Source: DATKDF01 sp963752045 (lineage in GTDB: Bacteria > Acidobacteriota > Vicinamibacteria > Vicinamibacterales > SCN-69-37). From it: a DNA stretch of 64,000 bases. A program made the position numbers and the translations under genes. The DNA is taken from assembly GCA_963752045.1 (NCBI GenBank), contig CAVVWN010000014.1:558001-622000 (forward strand), read 5' to 3'. Within the stretch, counting starts at the first letter, position 1, and every line of letters starts with the position of its first letter. Below, piece by piece: positions 25,316 to 32,329 of the stretch. The notes below the pieces were generated by a model. It had not been told where the DNA came from. It saw only the letters and a program-made list of their open reading frames with translations, and ran no database searches.

Positions 25316-25350
25316 CAGATTCCAGATCCCAGATCCCAGATCCCAGATTC
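25316..25350. repeat. Heptamer array CAGATYC x5
   Basis: Five direct copies of CAGATYC occupy the divergent gap and end 7 nt before the nitroreductase ATG. The unit matches the right-hand array at 5647-5681. Here there is no inverted partner. Confidence 0.9.
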
Positions 25351-25357
25351 AGCATCG

Positions 25358-25972
25358 ATGTCTCATCCCAAGCACGCCAGACCCGACCACGACATTCTCG
25401 ACGTGATCCGTCATCGATGGAGCCCGCGCGCCTTCGACCCCGACAGGACCGTGAGCAGGCCGGATCTGGTCCGGTTGTTCGAAGCGGCCCGATGGGCGCC
25501 GTCATCACGGAACGAGCAGCCCTGGCGGTTCGTCGTGGGCGACCGGCAGCGATCCCCGGTCGCGTTTGCCGCGCTCGCCAGCACGCTCAAAGGCAAGAAC
25601 CCCGACTGGGCGACGGCGGCCCCCGTGCTCGTCCTCGTGGCCGTGCGGACGACGCTCGAACGCGACGACAGCGAGAACCGCTCGGCCAGCTACGACACGG
25701 GACAGGCCGTGGCGTTTCTCAGCCTGCAGGCCACCGCGATGGGACTCGCGGTGCGTCAAATGGCCGCGTTCGATCGGGAGATGGCTCGTCGGGTGGCTGG
25801 CGTGCCCGCGCCGTTCGCGCCGGCGGTGATGATGGCCATCGGCTACCACGGCCGCGCGGAGATGCTCGGAGACCCGGCACATCGCGACGCCGAATCGCAG
25901 CCGAGGCTGCGGCGAGAGGTCAGCGGGTTCGTCTTCGACGGCACCTGGGGCAGTCCGCTCGGTCGGAGCTGA
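25358..25972 (+). CDS. Nitroreductase-family protein
   Basis: With the ATG at 25358 the protein has 204 residues, the usual size. It has the FMN-binding pattern HRWSPRAFDPDR at the N-terminus, AARWAPSSRNEQPWRFVV, a middle helix with YDTGQAVAFLSLQATAMGLAVRQM, and a C-terminal AIGYHG. Such flavoproteins reduce nitro-compounds, quinones or flavins with NAD(P)H in the cytoplasm. The frame is open further upstream through the heptamer repeats, but that part has no family similarity, so the later ATG is preferred. The promoter must lie within or across the repeat array, which is unusual. It is convergent with the SRPBCC gene. Confidence 0.85.
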   Translation: MSHPKHARPDHDILDVIRHRWSPRAFDPDRTVSRPDLVRLFEAARWAPSSRNEQPWRFVVGDRQRSPVAFAALASTLKGKNPDWATAAPVLVLVAVRTTLERDDSENRSASYDTGQAVAFLSLQATAMGLAVRQMAAFDREMARRVAGVPAPFAPAVMMAIGYHGRAEMLGDPAHRDAESQPRLRREVSGFVFDGTWGSPLGRS

Positions 25973-25999
25973 CCGCCGCCGGCCCGGTCGGGCGCGAGC

Positions 26000-26431
26000 T
26001 CAGGCCTCGAGGCGCTTCGAATACGGCACCCGGTCGCCCGACTCCACATAGCGCTTGAGCAACCGGAGGTACATCGCCCAGCAGAATGACGACACGCGGT
26101 AGTGCCGGTTTGCCTCGCGCCAACCCGTATGGTGGAACCGCACGCTCGTGAGCCCACCCGCCGGGTCGAGCCTGAACCCGACACGCGTACCCGTCCAGTC
26201 CTCATCGGCCTTGGTGAGCTCCCACTCGAGAGCCACGTCGGGCGTGACCGATCGGACCACGGCTTCCCAGTCGTAGCCCGGCCCGAAACCGAGCGCGTAC
26301 ACGCCGCCCGGAACCGGATCGCCCGCCGACGTCAGCGTCCACCACGCATCCAGGCCCGCGGGCGTGGCCATGGCCTGGAACACCCGAGGAGGCGGAGCGG
26401 AGACGGGAAACTCATGCGTGATGTCGGGCAT
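26000..26431 (-). CDS. SRPBCC (AHSA1-like) domain protein
   Basis: This 143-residue protein is a single START/SRPBCC domain: ITHEFPVSAPPPRVFQAMATPAGLDAWW at the N-terminus, a beta-rich centre with GYDWEAVVRSVTPDVALEWEL, and a C-terminal helix RVSSFCWAMYLRLLKRYVESG. It matches the activator-of-Hsp90-like (AHSA1) or polyketide-cyclase-like small proteins, which bind hydrophobic ligands in a deep cavity. Its ligand is unknown. GGAGG lies 4 nt before the ATG. It is divergent from the DinB-like gene, sharing the palindromic A/T element at 26449-26458. The pairing of SRPBCC and DinB genes is common in soil bacteria (general knowledge, not tested here). Confidence 0.83.
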   Translation of the reverse strand: MPDITHEFPVSAPPPRVFQAMATPAGLDAWWTLTSAGDPVPGGVYALGFGPGYDWEAVVRSVTPDVALEWELTKADEDWTGTRVGFRLDPAGGLTSVRFHHTGWREANRHYRVSSFCWAMYLRLLKRYVESGDRVPYSKRLEA

Positions 26432-26448
26432 GCGACCTCCAGGCAGGA

Positions 26449-26458
26449 GTTATATAAC
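26449..26458. promoter_or_regulatory. Palindromic divergent -10 element (GTTATATAAC)
   Basis: This perfect 10-bp palindrome lies between the SRPBCC and DinB genes. On each strand it offers a TATATA-type -10 box. The predicted plus-strand start falls within a few nucleotides of the DinB ATG at 26465. Confidence 0.5.
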
Positions 26459-26464
26459 AGGAGC

Positions 26465-26989
26465 ATGACCCACACCCAGCCAACACTCATCCGCGATCTG
26501 TCGACACTGTTCGTGAGAGAGCTCGATACGTTCATCCGGGAAGTGGAGCTTCACCCCGACGACGCCTCGCTGTGGAGGACGACGACGGGCGTGTCGAATG
26601 CGGCGGGCACGCTGGCGCTGCATTGCGCGGGCAACCTGCAGCATTACGTGGGCGCCGTCCTCGGCAAATCCGGGTACGTCCGCGACCGGGCGCGCGAGTT
26701 CAGCGAGCGCGACCGCACCCGAGCCGACGTGGTGGCCGAGCTTGGCCGGGCCAGGCGGGCCGTCGAAGACACCCTCGCGGTGCTGCCCGCCTCGGCGCTC
26801 GACGCGGAGTTTCCCGAAGCCGTCGCCGGCGTGCGCCTGCCGACGCGCCTGTTCCTGTTGCACCTGGCGGTGCACCTCGGGTTTCATGTGGGCCAGGTGG
26901 ACTACCTGCGGCGCCTGCAGAACGGCGACGCGCGCACGGCAGATACGGTGTCAGTGAAGAGCCTGGCCGCCCGGCCCGAGGCCGGCTGA
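26465..26989 (+). CDS. DinB-like superfamily protein
   Basis: The 174-residue product is a four-helix-bundle DinB-type protein. The putative metal ligands are His in LALHCAGNLQHYVG (about residue 58) and the HLAVHLGFHVGQVDYLRR helix (about 138-155), the usual HxxxHxxQ-type end. Family members bind divalent metal, and several act as thiol-dependent S-transferases (bacillithiol or mycothiol transferase relatives); the actual role here is unknown. An AGGAG lies almost against the ATG, too close for ordinary Shine-Dalgarno spacing. It is convergent with the MTHFR-like gene, 38 nt apart. Confidence 0.83.
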   Translation: MTHTQPTLIRDLSTLFVRELDTFIREVELHPDDASLWRTTTGVSNAAGTLALHCAGNLQHYVGAVLGKSGYVRDRAREFSERDRTRADVVAELGRARRAVEDTLAVLPASALDAEFPEAVAGVRLPTRLFLLHLAVHLGFHVGQVDYLRRLQNGDARTADTVSVKSLAARPEAG

Positions 26990-27027
26990 CCGCGCCGTGC
27001 CGATGCCGCAGTCCCGCGGCAATGGCC

Positions 27028-27894
27028 TCAAGGCTGCGCGACCAGATCGAGGATCTGCCTGAGGGTTCGGCGGGCCCGGCCCACGGGCAGGTTCGACACG
27101 TACAGGTGGCGGACGCCCGCGGCGTAGAGCATCCGAATCGTGCGGGCGCAGATTTCGTCGGCCGAGGCGCCCTCGGCGAACTCCCGCGCGAGCCCCTCGG
27201 CGGGCACCGGAAGGAATCGCCGGAGCGCCTCGAGCGTCTTCGGATTGGCGCTTCGGTAATAGAACACGCCGAAGATGCCCGGCAGGCCGATGCTGCGGCG
27301 CGTCATCTCGCCCACGAATCGATCGACGGCCGGCCGATCGTGATGGGAGACGACCTGCGTGAGGAAGAACTCCGCGTTGAAGTGCTCGTCGGCCACGTAG
27401 CTCGCCTGCGCGGTCGCATCGGCGTGCGGGTTGGCCCAGCCGCCGAGCGAGAGCCCCGGCACGTGCTCGCGAATCGCGGCCCGCAGTTGCCAGGCATGCT
27501 CGACGCAGCGCGGCGGGCCGACCGATCGATCTCCGCCGAGCACGACGAGCGCCGGGAACCCTTCGTGGGCTGCGCGCTCGGCGTAGCTCAGGCAGAAATC
27601 CATCGTGTGCTTGGTCGTGAGGAACGGCACGACATGGCTGCGCGCGACGTCGCTCCCCAGGTTGATCACGAGGTGCCGGAGGTTGTGTTCCTCGCGCGCG
27701 CCCACCGCACTGTCGGTGAGGAACACGAACGTGTTGTCGTCAACGAGGCCCCGGACGGAGTGGTAGGTGTCGATCCAGGCGTCCATGCCCGCCATCGCGT
27801 CGAGTTCGGCGCGCGGCGGCCGCAGCTCGGCCGAGATCACGCGGCTGGAACCGCAAAGCGCGTCGACAAGCGCCCTGTGACCGGGTGCGGGCAT
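27028..27894 (-). CDS. Methylenetetrahydrofolate reductase-like protein
   Basis: With the ATG at 27894 the protein has 288 residues, close to bacterial MetF. It shows the TIM-barrel pattern of the family: a start with ISAELRPPRAE, ALVVLGGDRS (where MetF has the LRGDP loop), AAIREHVPGLSLGGWANPHAD, FNAEFFLTQVVSHHD (MetF: FITQ...) and a GIFGVFYYRSANPKTLEAL segment. FAD-dependent reduction of methylene-THF is the family reaction. The altered GGDRS and missing acidic residues mean it may be a paralogue, such as a DUF-type MTHFR-related oxidoreductase, rather than MetF itself. TATACT lies 6 nt before the ATG. It is divergent from the D-cysteine-desulfhydrase-like gene. An ATG further upstream (near 27940) is possible. 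Confidence 0.72.
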   Translation of the reverse strand: MPAPGHRALVDALCGSSRVISAELRPPRAELDAMAGMDAWIDTYHSVRGLVDDNTFVFLTDSAVGAREEHNLRHLVINLGSDVARSHVVPFLTTKHTMDFCLSYAERAAHEGFPALVVLGGDRSVGPPRCVEHAWQLRAAIREHVPGLSLGGWANPHADATAQASYVADEHFNAEFFLTQVVSHHDRPAVDRFVGEMTRRSIGLPGIFGVFYYRSANPKTLEALRRFLPVPAEGLAREFAEGASADEICARTIRMLYAAGVRHLYVSNLPVGRARRTLRQILDLVAQP

Positions 27895-27900
27895 CCGGGC

Positions 27901-27906
27901 AGTATA
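27901..27906 (-). promoter_or_regulatory. -10-like TATACT before MTHFR-like gene
   Basis: TATACT (minus strand) lies 6 nt before the ATG at 27894. Confidence 0.45.
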
Positions 27907-27908
27907 GC

Positions 27909-27927
27909 GGGTGCGGAAGGCGCACCC
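27909..27927. repeat. 7-bp stem-loop between divergent genes
   Basis: GGGTGCG, loop GAAGG, then CGCACCC. It lies between the two divergent -10-like boxes and might be an operator or simply part of the untranslated region. Confidence 0.4.
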
Positions 27928-27931
27928 CTTG

Positions 27932-27937
27932 TAAGAT
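27932..27937 (+). promoter_or_regulatory. -10-like TAAGAT before D-cysteine-desulfhydrase-like gene
   Basis: TAAGAT lies 9 nt before the ATG at 27947, favouring this start over the ATG at 27941. Confidence 0.4.
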
Positions 27938-27946
27938 GACATGTTC

Positions 27947-28924
27947 ATGGCGACGGCCCTCTCCGCGCTGATGTCGACGCCGAGCCTCCCGCTCGCACCC
28001 CATGCCACACCGGTCGACGAGCTCGAGCGACTGCGGGCGGTGTTCGGCCCGTCGGCACCGCGCCTTCTGATGAAGCGGGATGACCTGCTCTCCTTCGGGC
28101 TGGGTGGCAACAAGGTGCGGAAGATGCAGACGGTGGCTGCCGAGGCGCGGGCCGCCGGCGCCGACACGCTCATCACCGCCGGCGGCATCCAGTCCAATCA
28201 CTGCCGGGTCACGGCGGCAGCCGGCGCGGCCCTCGGCTTTCGGGTCGTGCTCGTTCTGAACGGCGCGCCCGGAGGCACGTTGACGGCCAACACCCGGCTC
28301 GACCGCCTGTTCGGCGCGGACATCCGGTACGTGCCGACTCGCGAGGCTCGTGACGAGACGATGCGCGAGATCGCCGCCGAGGTGACGGCAGCCGGCGGGC
28401 GGCCCTTCGTCGTGCCGATCGGCGCCTCGACGCCGACCGGAGCCATCGGCTTCGCCAGGGGAGTCGTCGAGCTCGTGTCGGCCGGCGTGCGCCCCGACGT
28501 CATCCTCCACGCCTCATCGTCAGGTGGCACGCAGGCCGGGCTCATCGCCGGGTGCGCGCTCGTCGGCCTCGCCACGAGCGTCGTCGGCATCAGTGCCGAT
28601 GAACCCGCCGACGCGCTGCAGGCGATCGTCGGCGGGATCGTCGAGGGCGTGGCTGACAGGCTCGGCGCCCGCCGGTCGAGCGTGGGTCTCGACCGGCCGA
28701 TTGAGGTGGACGACACGCAGGTTGGCGGCGGGTACGGAGTCCCGACCCCGGCATCGACCGAGGCCCTCGAGCTTCTGGCCAGGCGCGAGGGTATTCTGAT
28801 GGACCCGGTCTACACCGCGAAGGCGGCGGCCGGCCTCATCGCCCGCATCCGGTCTGGTGAGCTCCACGACGGGCAGACGGTGCTCTTCTGGCATACGGGC
28901 GGACAGGTGGCGTTCTTCCAATGA
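27947..28924 (+). CDS. PLP-dependent D-cysteine desulfhydrase / ACC-deaminase family protein
   Basis: The protein has about 325 residues. The PLP lysine lies in FGLGGNKVRKMQ (about residue 50), followed by LITAGGIQSNHCRVTAAAGA and the late phosphate-binding SSSGGTQAGLIAG (about 185). These are the marks of the D-cysteine desulfhydrase/1-aminocyclopropane-1-carboxylate deaminase family (fold type II). D-cysteine desulfhydrase yields pyruvate, sulfide and ammonia; ACC deaminase yields 2-oxobutyrate and ammonia. Sequence alone does not decide, though the GIQSNH form is commoner in the desulfhydrase group. It lies 16 nt upstream of the beta-CASP gene, with which it may be cotranscribed. The start at 27941 would add two residues. 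Confidence 0.83.
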   Translation: MATALSALMSTPSLPLAPHATPVDELERLRAVFGPSAPRLLMKRDDLLSFGLGGNKVRKMQTVAAEARAAGADTLITAGGIQSNHCRVTAAAGAALGFRVVLVLNGAPGGTLTANTRLDRLFGADIRYVPTREARDETMREIAAEVTAAGGRPFVVPIGASTPTGAIGFARGVVELVSAGVRPDVILHASSSGGTQAGLIAGCALVGLATSVVGISADEPADALQAIVGGIVEGVADRLGARRSSVGLDRPIEVDDTQVGGGYGVPTPASTEALELLARREGILMDPVYTAKAAAGLIARIRSGELHDGQTVLFWHTGGQVAFFQ

Positions 28925-28940
28925 CGAGGACGAAGACACG

Positions 28941-30356
28941 ATGACCCTGACATTCCTGGGTGCGGCGCGGACGGTCACCGGCTCGAAGTACCTGCTGGAA
29001 GCCGACGGCCACCACGTGCTCGTCGACGCCGGCCTTTTTCAGGGTCTCAAGCCGCTGCGGGAGCGCAACTGGCATCCGATCCCGTTCGACGCCGCCACGC
29101 TCGACTCCGTCGTGCTTACGCACGCGCACCTCGACCACTGCGGGTTCCTGCCTCGCCTCGTCAATCAGGGTTTCTCGGCCCGCGTGTTCTGCACGGCGGG
29201 CACCGCCGACCTCGCGAAGATCATCCTGGCCGACGCGGCCCGCATCCAGGAAGAGGATGCCGAGCGCGCCAATCGCAAGGGCTACACCCGGCACCATCCC
29301 GCCCTCCCGCTCTTCACCGAAGAGGATGCCGCCAGGGCGATGTCGCTTCTGCAGCCGGTCGGGTACGAACGCCCGATGCCGGTCGCGCCCGGCGTGACGG
29401 CCGAGTTCCTCAACGCCGGCCACCTGCTCGGGTCGTCGTTCGTGCGGGTCCGAATCGAGCGGACGGGCCGCACGATTCTCTTCGGCGGGGATCTCGGCCG
29501 GTACGGTCGGCCGGTGCTGCCCGATCCCGAGCCGCCGGGGGAGGCGGACCTGCTCCTCTGCGAGTCGACCTATGGCGACCGCGTGCACGAACCGGACGAC
29601 CACTCGGAACACCTGGCCTCCATCGTCCGCGACACCATCGCGGGCGGCGGACGCGTGGTGATCCCGGCGTTTGCCGTCGGTCGCGTCGAGGAGATCCTTT
29701 ATTGGATCGATCGCCTCGAAGAAGAGCGGCGGATACCCGAGGTCCCGGTCTACGTCGACAGCCCGATGGCCGTGGCTGCGCTCGCCGAGTACCGCAAGCG
29801 GATCGACGAGCTCGATCCCGAGCTTTCCGAGCCCGATGCTGACGCGGCTCGCGCCGGTCGCGCGAAAGCCGAGCGGCGCGTCTGCGGCTTCTGCACGGCC
29901 AGGCTGAAGGTCGTGACGTCGATCGCCGAGTCGCGGGCGGTTCAGGATTCGGGTCAGCCGGCCATCATCATCTCGTCGAGCGGGATGGCGACGGGCGGAC
30001 GCGTGCTCCACCATCTCGAGCGCGTCCTGCCTGATGCGAAGAACACGGTGCTCTTCTCGGGCTATCAGGCCGCGGGGACGCGCGGCCGGAAGCTCGAGGA
30101 AGGCGCGAAGTTCGTGCGCATGCACGGACAGGACATTCCGGTGCGGGCGCGCATCGAGCGGCTCGACTCGATGTCGGCGCACGCCGACAGCAACGAGATC
30201 ATGCGCTGGCTGGGCGGGTTCAAGAAGGCGCCGGCCCTCACCTGCCTGGTTCACGGCGAGCCCGAGCCGATGGACGCGCTCAAGGCACGGATCGAGGCGG
30301 AGCTTGGCTGGAACGTCAAGACCCCGGAGCCCGGAGAGCGTGTGGAGATCCCTTGA
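28941..30356 (+). CDS. Metallo-beta-lactamase/beta-CASP family ribonuclease-like protein
   Basis: This 471-residue protein starts MTLTFLGAARTVTGSKYLLE, typical of the bacterial RNA-processing MBL group. It has the zinc motif THAHLDHCG (HxHxDH, about residue 60), LNAGHLLGSS, GGDLGRYGRPVLPD, CESTYGDR, a beta-CASP domain (about 220-360) and the late motifs SSSGMATGGRVLHHL and SAHADSNE. Family members are CPSF73/RNase J-like endo- or exonucleases, or act in rRNA processing. Most are cytoplasmic. All zinc ligands are visible, so a catalytic protein is likely. It abuts the M49 peptidase gene downstream (2 nt to its ATG) and follows the PLP enzyme by 16 nt. Confidence 0.9.
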   Translation: MTLTFLGAARTVTGSKYLLEADGHHVLVDAGLFQGLKPLRERNWHPIPFDAATLDSVVLTHAHLDHCGFLPRLVNQGFSARVFCTAGTADLAKIILADAARIQEEDAERANRKGYTRHHPALPLFTEEDAARAMSLLQPVGYERPMPVAPGVTAEFLNAGHLLGSSFVRVRIERTGRTILFGGDLGRYGRPVLPDPEPPGEADLLLCESTYGDRVHEPDDHSEHLASIVRDTIAGGGRVVIPAFAVGRVEEILYWIDRLEEERRIPEVPVYVDSPMAVAALAEYRKRIDELDPELSEPDADAARAGRAKAERRVCGFCTARLKVVTSIAESRAVQDSGQPAIIISSSGMATGGRVLHHLERVLPDAKNTVLFSGYQAAGTRGRKLEEGAKFVRMHGQDIPVRARIERLDSMSAHADSNEIMRWLGGFKKAPALTCLVHGEPEPMDALKARIEAELGWNVKTPEPGERVEIP

Positions 30357-30358
30357 AC

Positions 30359-32329
30359 ATGGAACGCACGTACCTGCTCGAACAAGTCGACGATGCGGCC
30401 GTGGTGCAGTACTACGCCGACGGCTTCGAGGCTCTACCGGTCGATCAGAAGATCCTCGTGTGGCACCTGTATCAGGCTGCACTCGCCGGTCGTGACATCT
30501 ACTACGACCAGCGCTACGCACCCGCGCTCGACATGCGGCGCACGCTCGAGGCCATTCTGGTCCACAGCGGTCCGGCGACGGCCACGGGTGATGGCGCGGC
30601 GGGAATCCGGCCGCCTGACGCCGTGCTCGCCGACATCCGGCGCTACACGAAGCTCTTCTGGATCAACTCCGGTCCGCACAACAATCTGACGTCGCGCAAG
30701 TTCGTCCTGACGTGCACGCCGGCTGAGTTGCGAGCCGCGGCCCACCGGGCGGCCGACCTGGGCGCACGTTTTCCGTGCCGGCCGGGCGAGACGCTCGACC
30801 AGTTGCTCGCCCGGCTGGAAGGGCCGTTCTTCGATCCCAAGGTCGATCCGCTCGTCACGAGCAAGACGCCCGACGGCAACCGCGACATCCTCGAAGCCAG
30901 CGCGAACAACCTCTATGAGGGCGTGACGATGGCCGATCTCGACGGGTTCGAGGAACGCTACGGCCTCAATTCACGGCTCGTGCGCCGCGACGGCGAGCTC
31001 GTCGAGGAGGTGTGCCGGTCCGGCGGCCGTTACGGCGAGGCCATCGAGCGCATCGTTGGCCATCTGACGAGCGCGTTGCCCTGCGCGCCCGGCCCGATGC
31101 GCGCCGCTCTCGAGGCGCTCATTCGCTTCTACAGGACGGGCGAGGACGCCGACCGCGAAGCCTACGACATCGCCTGGGTGCAGGATGCGGATTCACCCAT
31201 CGACACGATCAACGGGTTCATCGAGACGTACCTCGACGCACGCGGCGTCAAGGGCGCCTGGGAGGCACTCGTCTACTACGTCAACGCGGAGAAGACAGAG
31301 AGCCTTCGGCGCCTGGCCGAGGCCGCGCCCTGGTTCGAAGCGCGGATGCCCTGGGATCCGAAGTGGCGGCGCGCGGACGTCATCGGCGTGAGCGCCAAGG
31401 CCATCGACGTCGTCGTCGAAACGGGCGAGGCGGGCCCGGTCACCGCCATCGGCATCAATCTGCCCAACGACCAGCGCATCCGCGAGCGGCACGGCAGCAA
31501 GTCGGTGTCGCTGGCCAACATCAACGAGGCGTACGACAAGTCGCAGCTGCCCGCCTACCGGCGCGAGTTCTGCTGGGACGAGGGCGAGATCGCGCGGTCG
31601 GAGAAGTGGGGCGCGCTCGCAAGCGAGACCACGACGGCCATTCACGAGGTGCTCGGCCACGGATCCGGACGTGTTGACGAACGGCTGGCCGGCCAGCCGC
31701 AGCTCGTGCTCAAGGAACAGTACTCGGCCGTCGAGGAAGCGCGTGCGGATCTCGTCGCCCTCTATTGGGTGCCCGACCAGAAGATTGCCGCGATCGGCAT
31801 GCTGCCGGCCGAGCATCAGGAAGAAATCGTCCGGGCCGAATACGAAAGCTACGCGCGCAATGCACTTGTGCAGCTCCGTCGAATGCGGGAAGGGACGACG
31901 ATCGAGGAAGACCACATGCGCAACCGGCAGATGATCGTGCACTGGCTGATGGCGCACACAGCCGCCATCGAGACACGGCGCCGCGACGACAAGACGTACT
32001 ACGTGATGGTCGATGCTCGCGCGTTCCAGGAGGGGTGCGGCCGCCTGCTGGCCGAAGTGCAGCGCATCAAGTCCGAGGGCGACTACGCGGCGGCGCGCGC
32101 GCTGTTCGAGACATACGGCATCCACTTCGATCCGGCATTGCGCGACGAGGTCGTCCGGCGCGTCGATCGGCTCAACCTGCCGTCTTACACCGGGTTCGTG
32201 CAGCCGAAACTCGAGCCCGTTCACGATGCTGACGGCCGCATCACCGACGTGCGGATCTCGTATCCCCGGGACCTCGAGCGACAGATGCTGGAATACGCGG
32301 GCCTCGTGCCAGAGAGCGCCTCCGCATGA
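30359..32329 (+). CDS. Peptidase family M49 (dipeptidyl-peptidase III-like)
   Basis: The ATG at 30359 gives 656 residues. The protein has the defining M49 zinc motif HEVLGH (HExxxH) near residue 428 and the third ligand in EEARADLVALY about 30 residues later, with no signal peptide. The family removes dipeptides from the N-terminus of short peptides, and bacterial members are cytoplasmic. A TTG at 30353 would also work and would overlap the beta-CASP stop, but ATG is preferred. It overlaps the M28 lipoprotein gene by 4 nt (ATGA), so the two peptidases are translationally coupled: one inside the cell, one outside. Confidence 0.92.
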   Translation: MERTYLLEQVDDAAVVQYYADGFEALPVDQKILVWHLYQAALAGRDIYYDQRYAPALDMRRTLEAILVHSGPATATGDGAAGIRPPDAVLADIRRYTKLFWINSGPHNNLTSRKFVLTCTPAELRAAAHRAADLGARFPCRPGETLDQLLARLEGPFFDPKVDPLVTSKTPDGNRDILEASANNLYEGVTMADLDGFEERYGLNSRLVRRDGELVEEVCRSGGRYGEAIERIVGHLTSALPCAPGPMRAALEALIRFYRTGEDADREAYDIAWVQDADSPIDTINGFIETYLDARGVKGAWEALVYYVNAEKTESLRRLAEAAPWFEARMPWDPKWRRADVIGVSAKAIDVVVETGEAGPVTAIGINLPNDQRIRERHGSKSVSLANINEAYDKSQLPAYRREFCWDEGEIARSEKWGALASETTTAIHEVLGHGSGRVDERLAGQPQLVLKEQYSAVEEARADLVALYWVPDQKIAAIGMLPAEHQEEIVRAEYESYARNALVQLRRMREGTTIEEDHMRNRQMIVHWLMAHTAAIETRRRDDKTYYVMVDARAFQEGCGRLLAEVQRIKSEGDYAAARALFETYGIHFDPALRDEVVRRVDRLNLPSYTGFVQPKLEPVHDADGRITDVRISYPRDLERQMLEYAGLVPESASA

